From assembly GCA_023398615.1 (NCBI GenBank), contig JAEWSD010000154.1, positions 1-6,341 of the forward strand: a stretch of DNA of 6,341 nucleotides, given 5' to 3'. Positions 1 to 5,221 of the stretch are shown here, one piece after another. A program made the translations under genes and the position numbers. The DNA is from Bacillota bacterium. Its GTDB lineage: Bacteria > Bacillota > Clostridia > Lachnospirales > Lachnospiraceae. The notes under the pieces were generated by a model. It ran no database searches. It was not told the DNA's origin and was given only the letters and a program-made list of their open reading frames with translations. How positions within the stretch are numbered: position 1 is the stretch's first letter; each line of letters opens with the position of its first letter.

Positions 1-503
1 AAGGTAATGTATCGCATAATTTGTGAGATCATATCATTATTATTAGAACTCATAATATCTTTTATATTTTCATATTCTTCTACAGCCATAAAATCTGATA
101 TTTCTCCATTTATTTTATACAGTGGCAAGGACTTAACGGTAAAACTGTTTACATTACTTTCAAGATTTCTGCTGAATTCTTGTGTTTCCTCAATTCTTTT
201 CAACATACACTGTATATCATATATCATTTTTACAAGCTCATTTTTTTTGCTTTCCAAAAGGATTTGAATATCCTGTACATCACTTTTCTTTAATAAATCC
301 TGAATCTGATTAATTGTCATCCCACGCTTCTTATGAAAGTCAATGATCATTAAGTTATATATATCAAACATGTCATAATTTCTATAATTATTTTCACTAT
401 TCTTTTTGGGATTTAATAATCCTTTCTCTTCATAAAAACGTAAGGTATCTCTTGGTACTCCAAAAAATTTTATTAGATCACTTGTATGATACCTTTTAAA
501 CAT
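1..503 (-). CDS. MerR-family transcriptional regulator, 3' end cut by window edge
   Basis: Translating leftward from ATG at 503 gives 167 codons with no stop before the edge, so the C-terminus is missing. Residues 1-70 form a typical MerR DNA-binding domain: YHTSDLIKFFGVPRDTLRFY is the helix-turn-helix plus the hallmark R-[DE]-T-[LI]-R-[FY]-[YW]-E segment, followed by EEKGLL and the wing NYRNYD. Residues 75-110 are charged and helical, matching the antiparallel dimerisation coiled coil. Residues after about 118 (SFTVKSLPLYKINGE) could begin an effector-binding domain of the BmrR/GyrI kind, but too little is present to tell. The start has a good ribosome site, AAGGTG, eight bases upstream. MerR proteins bind spaced operators and untwist the promoter when a ligand or metal binds. 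No metal-binding cysteine pattern is visible: only one Cys, near residue 99. The family is secure; the ligand and target genes are unknown. Confidence 0.88.
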   Translation of the reverse strand, partial: MFKRYHTSDLIKFFGVPRDTLRFYEEKGLLNPKKNSENNYRNYDMFDIYNLMIIDFHKKRGMTINQIQDLLKKSDVQDIQILLESKKNELVKMIYDIQCMLKRIEETQEFSRNLESNVNSFTVKSLPLYKINGEISDFMAVEEYENIKDIMSSNNNDMISQIMRYIT

Positions 504-606
504 TATTTATCACCTTCTTTTATCAGAACAACAATTTGCTCTAATGATGTCGTTTACATCACATAGGGATTACAAATCTGATTCTATCTTACATAATGTC
601 CATTTT

Positions 607-674
607 ATGGTACTTCTAAATATACATTTTTTATTTAATGCAATCAATGGTACTCCTCAGATACATCTTTCATT
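607..674. repeat. Pair of imperfect 28-29 bp direct repeats in the MerR leader/promoter region
   Basis: Copy A (607-635) and copy B (647-674) both begin ATGGTACT. They share ATACAT and a following T-rich stretch ending ATT, with about 23 of 28 positions equal and one gap; the period is about 40 bp. The copies lie in and between the two promoters, so they may be operators or a local duplication of promoter DNA. The interval 504-716 has no other gene-like content. Confidence 0.5.
619..647 (-). promoter_or_regulatory. Proximal sigma-A-type promoter (P2) for the MerR gene
   Basis: On the minus strand TTGATT (642-647) is followed after exactly 17 bases by TATATT (619-624). This is a good housekeeping-type promoter directed at the MerR gene. 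Initiation would be near position 612, leaving a leader of about 108 nt. Inferred from consensus match and spacing only. Confidence 0.5.
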
Positions 675-700
675 ATATACCTCTCTATATTACTAATCAA
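672..700 (-). promoter_or_regulatory. Distal sigma-A-type promoter (P1) for the MerR gene
   Basis: On the minus strand TTGATT (695-700) is followed after 17 bases by a perfect TATAAT (672-677). It points at the MerR gene and lies 53 bp upstream of a second promoter with the same -35 hexamer. Initiation near 665 would give a leader of about 160 nt. It lies just downstream of the broken hydrolase gene, so it is the first sensible promoter for the MerR gene. Confidence 0.6.
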
Positions 701-716
701 ACATTTATACAAATTT

Positions 717-989
717 CTACAGTAAAATACACCCATCAATTTTAAGTAGATCATCACGCAGCTGTTTCATTGAAAAGTTACTTGTATTAGGAATAGATTT
801 CCCATGTGAACGTGCATCCCACATGAGTAAATTATACTCTTTTGGCACTGCTTTAATTTGATCGTCAAACATTCTGTGGTCAACTCCAGCTCCGTGCAAG
901 AAAATGACCCAGTTATTTGCTTTTTCTTTTATTTCTATACAATAGAAAATTGAACACCCCATATATTCCAGTGTCTTATTCTCAAACAT
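717..989 (-). pseudogene. Alpha/beta-hydrolase, N-terminal fragment only
   Basis: The product has about 90 residues, against roughly 230-300 for this superfamily. The N-terminal half is recognisable: a beta strand WVIFLHG leads into the oxyanion-hole motif HGAGVDHRMF, then LLMWDARSHGKS, which corresponds to the usual D-x-R-G-x-G-x-S strand-turn. A helix (MKQLRDDLLKI) follows. The frame then ends with GCILL and a stop, exactly where the nucleophile elbow G-x-S-x-G should begin, so the catalytic serine, acid and histidine are all absent and no hydrolase activity is expected. The start at 989 is preferred because GGAGAT (997-1002) precedes it at good spacing. An in-frame ATG at 1004 would overlap the upstream gene by 10 bp. 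It was presumably co-transcribed with the upstream GbsR-like gene, whose target it may have been. The substrate cannot be inferred. Confidence 0.75.
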
Positions 990-994
990 TATAC

Positions 995-1318
995 TTATCT
1001 CCATTTTTTCAATTCATCACGCGCTTTTTCATGCGCAGAATACATTAATTGGCACCACTTCCTCATTTCATTCACGGAAGCATTATCAGCATTTATTGAG
1101 TTGGTGTCCAGAATATCCATTAACGTACGAAATCCGTTCATTCTTGTTACCAACGCGTTTTCCCAAGCAGTTTTCGCCATTACATAGAAATCAGTTTTTC
1201 CCCGCCGTACCATTGTTTTTTCCATAAACCCATAGTTTATCAAAAGTCGTAAATTTGTAGAAACACTGGCTCTGCTTATCTCTAACACAGATGAAATACT
1301 TTCATAGTAAAAGCCCAA
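995..1318 (-). pseudogene. GbsR/MarR-like winged-helix regulator, N-terminally truncated
   Basis: The frame keeps a recognition-helix segment typical of the GbsR branch of MarR-like regulators (ISRASVSTNLRLLINYGF), then a wing (MVRRGKTDFYVMA) and a helical C-terminal part rich in charged residues. Family members are usually about 150-180 residues; this one has about 107. The only in-frame start is a TTG at 1316-1318 with no visible ribosome site, and a TGA lies in frame at 1331-1333. In another frame just upstream, ATG at 1334 begins MTFGIFGLLL, which resembles the conserved G-R-I-x-G-L-L-L helix that should precede this domain. A frameshift plus a small deletion near 1305-1318 therefore probably broke the gene. 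Its stop lies next to the hydrolase start, as expected for an operon. DNA binding may be partly retained; dimerisation through the N-terminal helix is probably lost. The family call is fairly sure; pseudogene status is an inference. Confidence 0.65.
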
Positions 1319-1343
1319 AAATACCGAATGTCATCTATAAATG

Positions 1344-1390
1344 GCAAAAAAATCAGGCCAACAAACGCACTTTTTCGGCCTGATTTTTGC
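1344..1390. terminator. Bidirectional intrinsic terminator-like hairpin
   Basis: AAAAATCAGGCC (1348-1359) pairs perfectly with GGCCTGATTTTT (1377-1388), with a further GC pair beyond a two-base bulge. The stem can extend inward through A-T pairs with one mismatch to a five-base loop. On the minus strand the stem ends in seven T residues; on the plus strand there are five. It is well placed to end the sigma/DUF4179 transcript and to insulate the damaged GbsR-like gene from it. Confidence 0.7.
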
Positions 1391-1451
1391 TCAATTTTTA
1401 CTTTAAATCCAGAGGGGGTAAAATTGAGATTGTTTTATCCCCTTTACCCCC
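1390..1451. repeat. Two overlapping, mutually exclusive inverted repeats
   Basis: Arm pair one is CTCAATTTTTAC (1390-1401) with GTAAAATTGAG (1418-1428), with one extra T. Arm pair two is GGGGGTAAA (1414-1422) with TTTACCCCC (1443-1451), a perfect 9-bp stem with a 20-nt loop. They share 1418-1422, so only one can form at a time. They abut the terminator hairpin. They could be part of a small mobile or palindromic element, or RNA structure in the 3' untranslated region of the DUF4179 transcript. No transposase is visible nearby. Confidence 0.5.
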
Positions 1452-1557
1452 ATTTTCTCTTGTCCGGCATAATTTGCATAATTGTTTCTCAAGTTCATTA
1501 CACAAGATATTTCAATTCGTTGTGCAGTAATCCGTCGAGCATCTTTTGAGCATTGTC

Positions 1558-1657
1558 TTAAATAATACCATCTGTAAAATCGATAGGAATAGTAACTTGT
1601 GCCACTGTATTTACTTCAATACCGCTGCCCATGGAATGCTGTTCTGATGCACTGTTT
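1558..1657 (-). pseudogene. Possible detached C-terminal tail of the DUF4179 protein (frameshift)
   Basis: Directly after the TAA of the membrane-protein gene, the next minus-strand frame stays open for about 33 codons and ends at TAA 1558-1560. It reads protein-like (GSGIEVNTVAQVTIPIDFTD), with alternating hydrophobic residues like a beta strand. Removing one base near the TTTCCGT at the end of the main frame would join the two and give a protein of about 402 residues. The stretch has no convincing ribosome site of its own. Chance cannot be excluded. Confidence 0.35.
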
Positions 1658-2767
1658 TTACGGAAATGTAACCTCTATGTTGTTGTCCGTTGTTTCATGA
1701 TAGAACGTCAGAACAAAACCAGTGAGCTGATCCATATCTTGAACCTGCCCAAAGCGGGTTACTTGCGTATAGGTGTTGTCAGAACAAGATTCGTTTCCGG
1801 AACCTTCTTCAACGGTCGTCCTGTTCTTCTTCATTAGTGATACAGAGCACAGGCCGCCAGCTTTATTCAGATCCGAGTTGGCGACAAGCTGCTCCATCCC
1901 GCTTCCACTGAGTTTAAATATCATCGACAGTGGAGAGATTTCAACAGACTTTACAACGACTTCGTAGCCGTTTACCATGTAAGTCTTATTCATGTCATAG
2001 GTTTGCATCTGGTTCATATAGGAGAGCTTCCATGACAAATTCCATGTACCTGCCACGGCAATGTTATCATTCGCCCCTTTGTTTAAATCACGGAGATCGG
2101 AGAATTCGACCGTAATCGTTTTGCCGTTCCAGTCTTCTCCTTCCGTATTGTCCATCCATAATTCATAATAACGCTCGTTTGATGCCCCAGACGGAGAGAT
2201 GGTCTTTTCATTGTCTAATACGAATTGGGCATTCCAGCTTACATGCTTGACTCCCTCAATTTTGACATCTGCACTAATACCGCTTCCGTCTTTGGTCAAC
2301 TCAATACCCTCCGGTGCTTTGACAGCAAACAGCACATAGACACCATTTTTGTCTCCAAGCGTCTGAATGGCAGTGATTGTCACGCCATTTTCCGTGACAG
2401 TCTGATCAGCGGAAGCCAAAGCGCCATTCTCTACCAACTTACTCTGTTGCTGCTCGCTGACGCCAAATTGCTCGGCAAGTTTGCCGTTCCATTGTAAAAC
2501 GTACGCAGCTGCGGCAGTAGTCACACCAAGTACTGTGATAACGGCTGCAAGCACGATGGTAAATCTTATTTTCATAGCTCTTTTCCTTTCAGTTTTATTA
2601 AATATCAAGGTGTCCGATGAACGCTGTACTGCCCGGCTTATCGGATGGTGAACAGCTTGAGATTCTTTCTCTAAAGAACTTTTTAACTGTGTAATCATCA
2701 GGTCTTTCTGCTCAGATGTAAAGTGCAGTGCATCCAAATCACGGCGATATTCAAACGAATTCTCCAT
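1658..2767 (-). CDS. DUF4179-type single-pass membrane protein, putative anti-sigma partner of the ECF factor
   Basis: This 369-residue protein has a cytoplasmic N-terminus (about 1-66), basic just before the membrane (KTERKRAMKIR). One transmembrane helix follows (about 68-90, IVLAAVITVLGVTTAAAAYV), then a large extracytoplasmic part. Residues 125-155 (ENGVTITAIQTLGDKNGVYV) fit the DUF4179 pattern of beta-rich extracellular domains in Firmicutes. The gene overlaps the ECF sigma gene by 17 bp and has its own strong ribosome site (GGAGGAG, 2774-2780, six bases from ATG), so the two are almost surely co-expressed. By analogy with known ECF operons it should hold the sigma factor at the membrane and release it on an envelope signal. 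That is inferred, since no classic zinc-binding anti-sigma HxxxCxxC motif is seen. The C-terminus may be truncated: protein-like sequence continues in the next frame at 1558-1657. Confidence 0.8.
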   Translation of the reverse strand: MENSFEYRRDLDALHFTSEQKDLMITQLKSSLEKESQAVHHPISRAVQRSSDTLIFNKTERKRAMKIRFTIVLAAVITVLGVTTAAAAYVLQWNGKLAEQFGVSEQQQSKLVENGALASADQTVTENGVTITAIQTLGDKNGVYVLFAVKAPEGIELTKDGSGISADVKIEGVKHVSWNAQFVLDNEKTISPSGASNERYYELWMDNTEGEDWNGKTITVEFSDLRDLNKGANDNIAVAGTWNLSWKLSYMNQMQTYDMNKTYMVNGYEVVVKSVEISPLSMIFKLSGSGMEQLVANSDLNKAGGLCSVSLMKKNRTTVEEGSGNESCSDNTYTQVTRFGQVQDMDQLTGFVLTFYHETTDNNIEVTFP

Positions 2768-3239
2768 ATTCTGCTCCTCCTAATAATTTTTTTAGTTTTG
2801 CCCGACCGCGGGCCAGGCGGGTATGTACAGTGCCGATTGGTACCCCAAGAATTACACCGATTTCATTAGCCTGATAACCTTCATAGTAATAAAGGTAGAT
2901 GACAATACGGTAATGAGAGGGCAGTGTGTTGACTGCTGCCAACACAGACCCATCCTTTATATCCGGTGCCGGCTGCTCTGCACATGCTTCCAAATTACAG
3001 ATTCGCCTATGCCAGGGACTTTTCAGAAGATTCTTACAGACATTGGCTGTCGTTCGCAATATCCATGCCTTTTCGTGTTCAGAGCTTTCAAAATTTACAG
3101 ATACAGTCAACAGCTTAACAAATACTGTCTGGCACACGTCCTGGGCATCAGCTGTGTTTTTTAAATAAGAATAACTCAGACGTAGAATAGTGTCTGCATA
3201 GGTTTCCACCAAATATTCCGCCCGGTCATTTTGACTCAT
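2751..3239 (-). CDS. ECF-type RNA polymerase sigma factor (sigma-70 family)
   Basis: The protein has 162 residues, a normal length for an ECF sigma factor with only regions 2 and 4. Region 2 spans about 8-75: YADTILRLSYSYLKNTADAQ and DVCQTVFVKLL match the core-binding and -10-recognition helices, with the W-I-L-R-T-T-A-N-x-C-x-N-L-L segment following. A short linker (about 76-98) leads to region 4 (about 100-152), where LPSHYRIVIYLYYYEGYQAN and the helix-turn-helix EIGVILGVPIGTVHTRLARG recognise the -35 element. The start is supported by AAGGAGGG (3248-3255), eight bases upstream. The gene overlaps the DUF4179-type membrane protein gene, its likely controller. This fits a stress or envelope-signal switch that directs polymerase to its own promoter and a small regulon. 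The regulon and signal are unknown. Confidence 0.93.
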   Translation of the reverse strand: MSQNDRAEYLVETYADTILRLSYSYLKNTADAQDVCQTVFVKLLTVSVNFESSEHEKAWILRTTANVCKNLLKSPWHRRICNLEACAEQPAPDIKDGSVLAAVNTLPSHYRIVIYLYYYEGYQANEIGVILGVPIGTVHTRLARGRAKLKKLLGGAEYGEFV

Positions 3240-3249
3240 ATATTAATCC

Positions 3250-3261
3250 CTCCTTCGGGAG
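3250..3261 (-). promoter_or_regulatory. Small hairpin covering the sigma-factor ribosome site
   Basis: In the mRNA, CUCC-CGAA-GGAG forms a 4-bp stem with a tetraloop, and its 3' arm is part of the Shine-Dalgarno AAGGAGGG. An alternative pairing, TCCC with GGGA, also covers the site. The stem is short, so any effect on translation would be modest. Confidence 0.3.
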
Positions 3262-3281
3262 CTGTGGCCATTCAGCTCTTA

Positions 3282-3315
3282 CTTATAACACAATCTACAA
3301 TGCTAAAAACTTTCA
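3282..3315 (-). promoter_or_regulatory. Candidate promoter of the sigma/DUF4179 operon, possibly autoregulated
   Basis: On the minus strand TGAAAG (3310-3315) followed by a T-run resembles the TGAAAC-TTT -35 region used by many ECF factors. A TATAAG (3282-3287) lies further downstream and could serve as a housekeeping -10. The -35 match to sigma-A is poor and the spacing to TATAAG is long, so the exact promoter is uncertain. Confidence 0.3.
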
Positions 3316-3440
3316 CTGTCATAAAAAATTCTTATTATGGTAACCCTATCCGCTCTATTTTTACTGACCTAAAGAAAAAATGTTCAAATCCCTGTTATAT
3401 CATTCAGTTCATTCCATAACAATCAAGTTCTTCATTTCGT

Positions 3441-3652
3441 TCAATGTTTTCCTCCGTCGATACATTTATCGTTTCCAAGGTTCACAAGACCTTGCAGTTT
3501 TTCCAAGATAGCATGATCATTGCCAAATATCTGCACAAACAACTCCTTGAGTTTTCCTTAAAGGCGCGAGCAAATGCTTCCAGTGAGTCGTAACCGTATT
3601 TCAGAGACGTATCGATGACCTTGGCATTGTTATTCTGCAGATCAAGGGCAAT
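3441..3652 (-). pseudogene. AraC-family regulator remnant (C-terminal helix-turn-helix)
   Basis: Minus-strand codons from 3652 read IALDLQNNNAKVIDTSLKYG, then YDSLEAFARAFK. This is the second helix-turn-helix of AraC/XylS-type regulators, including the conserved YGY/F-x-S-x-x-A-F-x-R-A-F-K core. An in-frame TGA lies just upstream (3653-3655) and no first helix-turn-helix or start codon is visible. After AFKE the frame breaks. Restoring one A in the GGAAAAC run continues it into KLKELFVQIFGNDHAILEKL and on to a stop at 3441-3443. That tail does not look like the usual post-HTH sequence, so a deletion has probably fused two parts. GGAGG and an overlapping TTG lie at the stop, which suggests a coupled downstream gene, but that frame ends after about 11 codons. 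The remnant is not expected to function. Confidence 0.6.
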
Positions 3653-3655
3653 TCA

Positions 3656-3859
3656 AACCCATTTTTTGAATTCTCCAAAATAGTATGGGGAGATGAAAAC
3701 ACAGGTATATTGCATCAGTGTGTATCTGAATGTGAATTTCCGTATATTGCCTCATTAGTATCATCGTTTGGGCCGGAAGCAGAAATCATTGAACCGCCGG
3801 AACTTAAAGATATATCTATCAGCAGATTGCAGGACACCTTTACAATATACGCGAACTGA
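3656..3859 (+). pseudogene. WYL-domain (YafY/DeoR-like) regulator remnant, C-terminal part
   Basis: A plus-strand frame of 67 codons without a plausible start ends at TGA 3857-3859. Its end reads SFGPEAEIIEPPELKD and then ISRLQDTFTIYAN. The pattern S-F-G-x-x-A-x-[IV]-[IL]-E-P-x-x-L is the conserved C-terminal end of WYL-domain transcriptional regulators. The N-terminal winged helix and most of the WYL domain are absent; the left border meets the AraC remnant, which runs the opposite way. The normal C-terminus seems preserved, so a rearrangement at about 3640-3656 probably removed the front. The assignment rests on this short motif only. Confidence 0.45.
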
Positions 3860-4474
3860 AAGAGGGACTGAAAAAACAAATATTTTGTTAAACATGCATA
3901 TCCATCGACCAAAGGATTCAAGTTTAGCACGTTCATGACTCATAGTTATGTGTATTCACCATGATTCATATATCTTAACACATTTATTAATACCGAATCT
4001 CTGCTTCTCCTTTCGAAATAAATTGCATCAAATTCATAATCAATATCAGTACAAGTGTAATAACATGAATGTTACCTGTAACAAATCGTCTTTATGTAAA
4101 AAAGAAAAGACATTAACGTATATTTACCCTATGGTATCAATCACGCTAATGCCTATCTCTATTTTCTGTATTATTTACTTATCCGTTTTAATATGTCAAA
4201 TTAGCATAACTTTTCTGCACTTCTGCCTCAGGCTTTCTGCAACAAAGTTATTACCTCCACATGCCATGAAGAGATAAAAAAGATGACCGTTACATCTGGT
4301 GGGTCCTTGGCGGAAGTTATTTTTTAAGAATTTCAATTACACTATGATTCGAAATAAGGCTGGATTTTTCCTTTATGAAGATTTTTACTGATATTACATC
4401 AAGTCTATGTACAAATTCGTGAGTATAATATTCACTCCCTAATATCTTTTTATTTTATCCTTCATAACAACTTG
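3860..4474. other. Gene-poor interval with no intact gene recognised
   Basis: This AT-rich stretch holds only short open segments. One minus-strand segment (3946-4071, 41 codons, no start codon) looks mildly protein-like (DIDYEFDAIYFERRSRDSVL) but matches nothing I recognise. A second (4196-4336) is listed separately. A plus-strand frame of 109 codons at 3948-4277 has no ribosome site and irregular composition, and is probably chance. No terminator, tRNA or transposase is evident. The likely reading is decayed DNA. Confidence 0.5.
4196..4336 (-). CDS. Possible small ORF of unknown function, 46 codons
   Basis: From a TTG at 4336 the minus strand stays open for 46 codons to TGA 4196-4198. The product is basic and contains NNFRQGPTRCNGHLFYLFMA followed by CGGNNFVAESLRQKCRKVM. 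No Shine-Dalgarno sequence precedes the TTG, and an internal ATG gives only 23 residues. It is not a family I can name. It may equally be a conserved non-coding or repeat segment that happens to be open. Confidence 0.2.
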   Translation of the reverse strand: MKFLKNNFRQGPTRCNGHLFYLFMACGGNNFVAESLRQKCRKVMLI

Positions 4475-5128
4475 TTAGCCATCAGTGCTCGGCTCTAACT
4501 TTAATATTTCTCCAATTACTCCCAGTTCCTTAATGTGTGCTATTGCTTTCGCATAAGAAACATTTCTCATTATAACAACTGGAGGTTGCTTTGAACCTTT
4601 AAGAAGCTCTCCAATTGATATATCAGTTTGAAGAATCTTTTTAATCGTTAATAAATCTTTTGTTCCTCCAAGAGGTGCCCGTACTAAAATAATATTATGT
4701 AGTTCAATATATGATTTTACTCCTTCTGTTATTAATTCAGTTATGATACAGCCTTCCGAGATCCATTCCTCAAAGTTAGAAGTAATTACTTCAGGTTCAT
4801 CCTCAGGATTCATATACCCACTATCAACAGCAATTACTTCCTTTGCAGCTATGTCACTTTTCATTAGAAATACTTCTCCCCCGCTGTTGTCCCCTATAGC
4901 AACATAGCCCTTAGCATACTCGTCTACTTCCCATGTTTGGTTTCTCTCAACTAATGCATCTATACCATAAAGTCCAATTCCTTTACTATTTATAAATCCA
5001 TTTGTAATACTTAACAAATCTCGGTATACTTTTGGTAAAACAAGTCCTAATTCACTTTCAACCGATTTAATTTCATCCATCTTGGCAGGATTATTTTTTT
5101 TGAGGCCAATTATTTTCGATAAATCCAT
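4475..5128 (-). CDS. SMI1/KNR4-family protein with a bL12-like C-terminal segment
   Basis: The protein has 217 residues and no signal peptide or membrane segment, so it is probably cytoplasmic. Residues about 13-125 fit the SMI1/KNR4 fold: an opening helix and ESELGLVLPKVYRDLLSITN (24-43), then YVAIGDNSGGEVFLM (75-89), and a closing FEEWI (119-123). In bacteria this superfamily is best known as immunity proteins that neutralise polymorphic toxins, often in cells without the matching toxin. Residues about 145-211 (IILVRAPLGGTKDLLTIKKI, later PPVVI, and AKAIAHIKELGVIGEILKLE) follow the strand-helix-helix-strand-helix-strand pattern of the ribosomal bL12 C-terminal domain. The start has AAAGGAGAGG just upstream. 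No toxin gene is visible in the window. The SMI1 part is well supported; the bL12-like part is judged by eye; immunity function is inferred. Confidence 0.8.
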   Translation of the reverse strand: MDLSKIIGLKKNNPAKMDEIKSVESELGLVLPKVYRDLLSITNGFINSKGIGLYGIDALVERNQTWEVDEYAKGYVAIGDNSGGEVFLMKSDIAAKEVIAVDSGYMNPEDEPEVITSNFEEWISEGCIITELITEGVKSYIELHNIILVRAPLGGTKDLLTIKKILQTDISIGELLKGSKQPPVVIMRNVSYAKAIAHIKELGVIGEILKLEPSTDG

Positions 5129-5151
5129 GTATTCCTCTCCTTTACATAAAT

Positions 5152-5180
5152 AAAATAATCCCCTTAGGTTTTCTAGTCAG
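5152..5180 (-). promoter_or_regulatory. Candidate promoter of the SMI1/KNR4 gene
   Basis: On the minus strand CTGACT (5175-5180) is followed after 17 bases by TATTTT (5152-5157), each matching the sigma-A consensus at four of six positions. It lies in the 93-bp gap after the diguanylate cyclase, in which no terminator hairpin is visible. The gene may therefore also receive read-through. Confidence 0.35.
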
Positions 5181-5221
5181 CACATCAAAACACTTATCAT
5201 ACTCATGAGCGCTTGTCATTA

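Noticed and set aside
7..267. Plus-strand open frame of 86 codons
   Set aside because: It lies opposite the MerR coding sequence, has no ribosome site, and its Ser/Ile/Phe-rich product is what antisense of AT-rich codons gives.
1328..1549. Plus-strand open frame of 73 codons over the hairpin cluster
   Set aside because: It runs through three inverted repeats and a terminator and has no Shine-Dalgarno sequence. It looks like a by-product of the repeat.
1331..1560. Complete insertion sequence or MITE
   Set aside because: Inverted repeats are present, but no transposase, no terminal repeat pair bounding a unit, and no target-site duplication could be found.
2823..3168. Two plus-strand open frames opposite the sigma factor
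   Set aside because: They are antisense shadows of the well-supported ECF sigma gene.
3715..3943. Two minus-strand open frames of 60-73 codons
   Set aside because: They lie opposite the WYL-like remnant and carry no recognisable motif. The plus-strand reading has the clearer family signature.
3948..4277. Plus-strand open frame of 109 codons
   Set aside because: No ribosome site, a composition rich in Ser, Ile, Cys and His typical of AT-rich noise, and overlap with minus-strand segments that look no worse.
3240..4474. tRNA, CRISPR array or riboswitch in the long gene-poor zone
   Set aside because: No cloverleaf with a T-loop, no regularly spaced repeats, and no known aptamer core could be seen on either strand.
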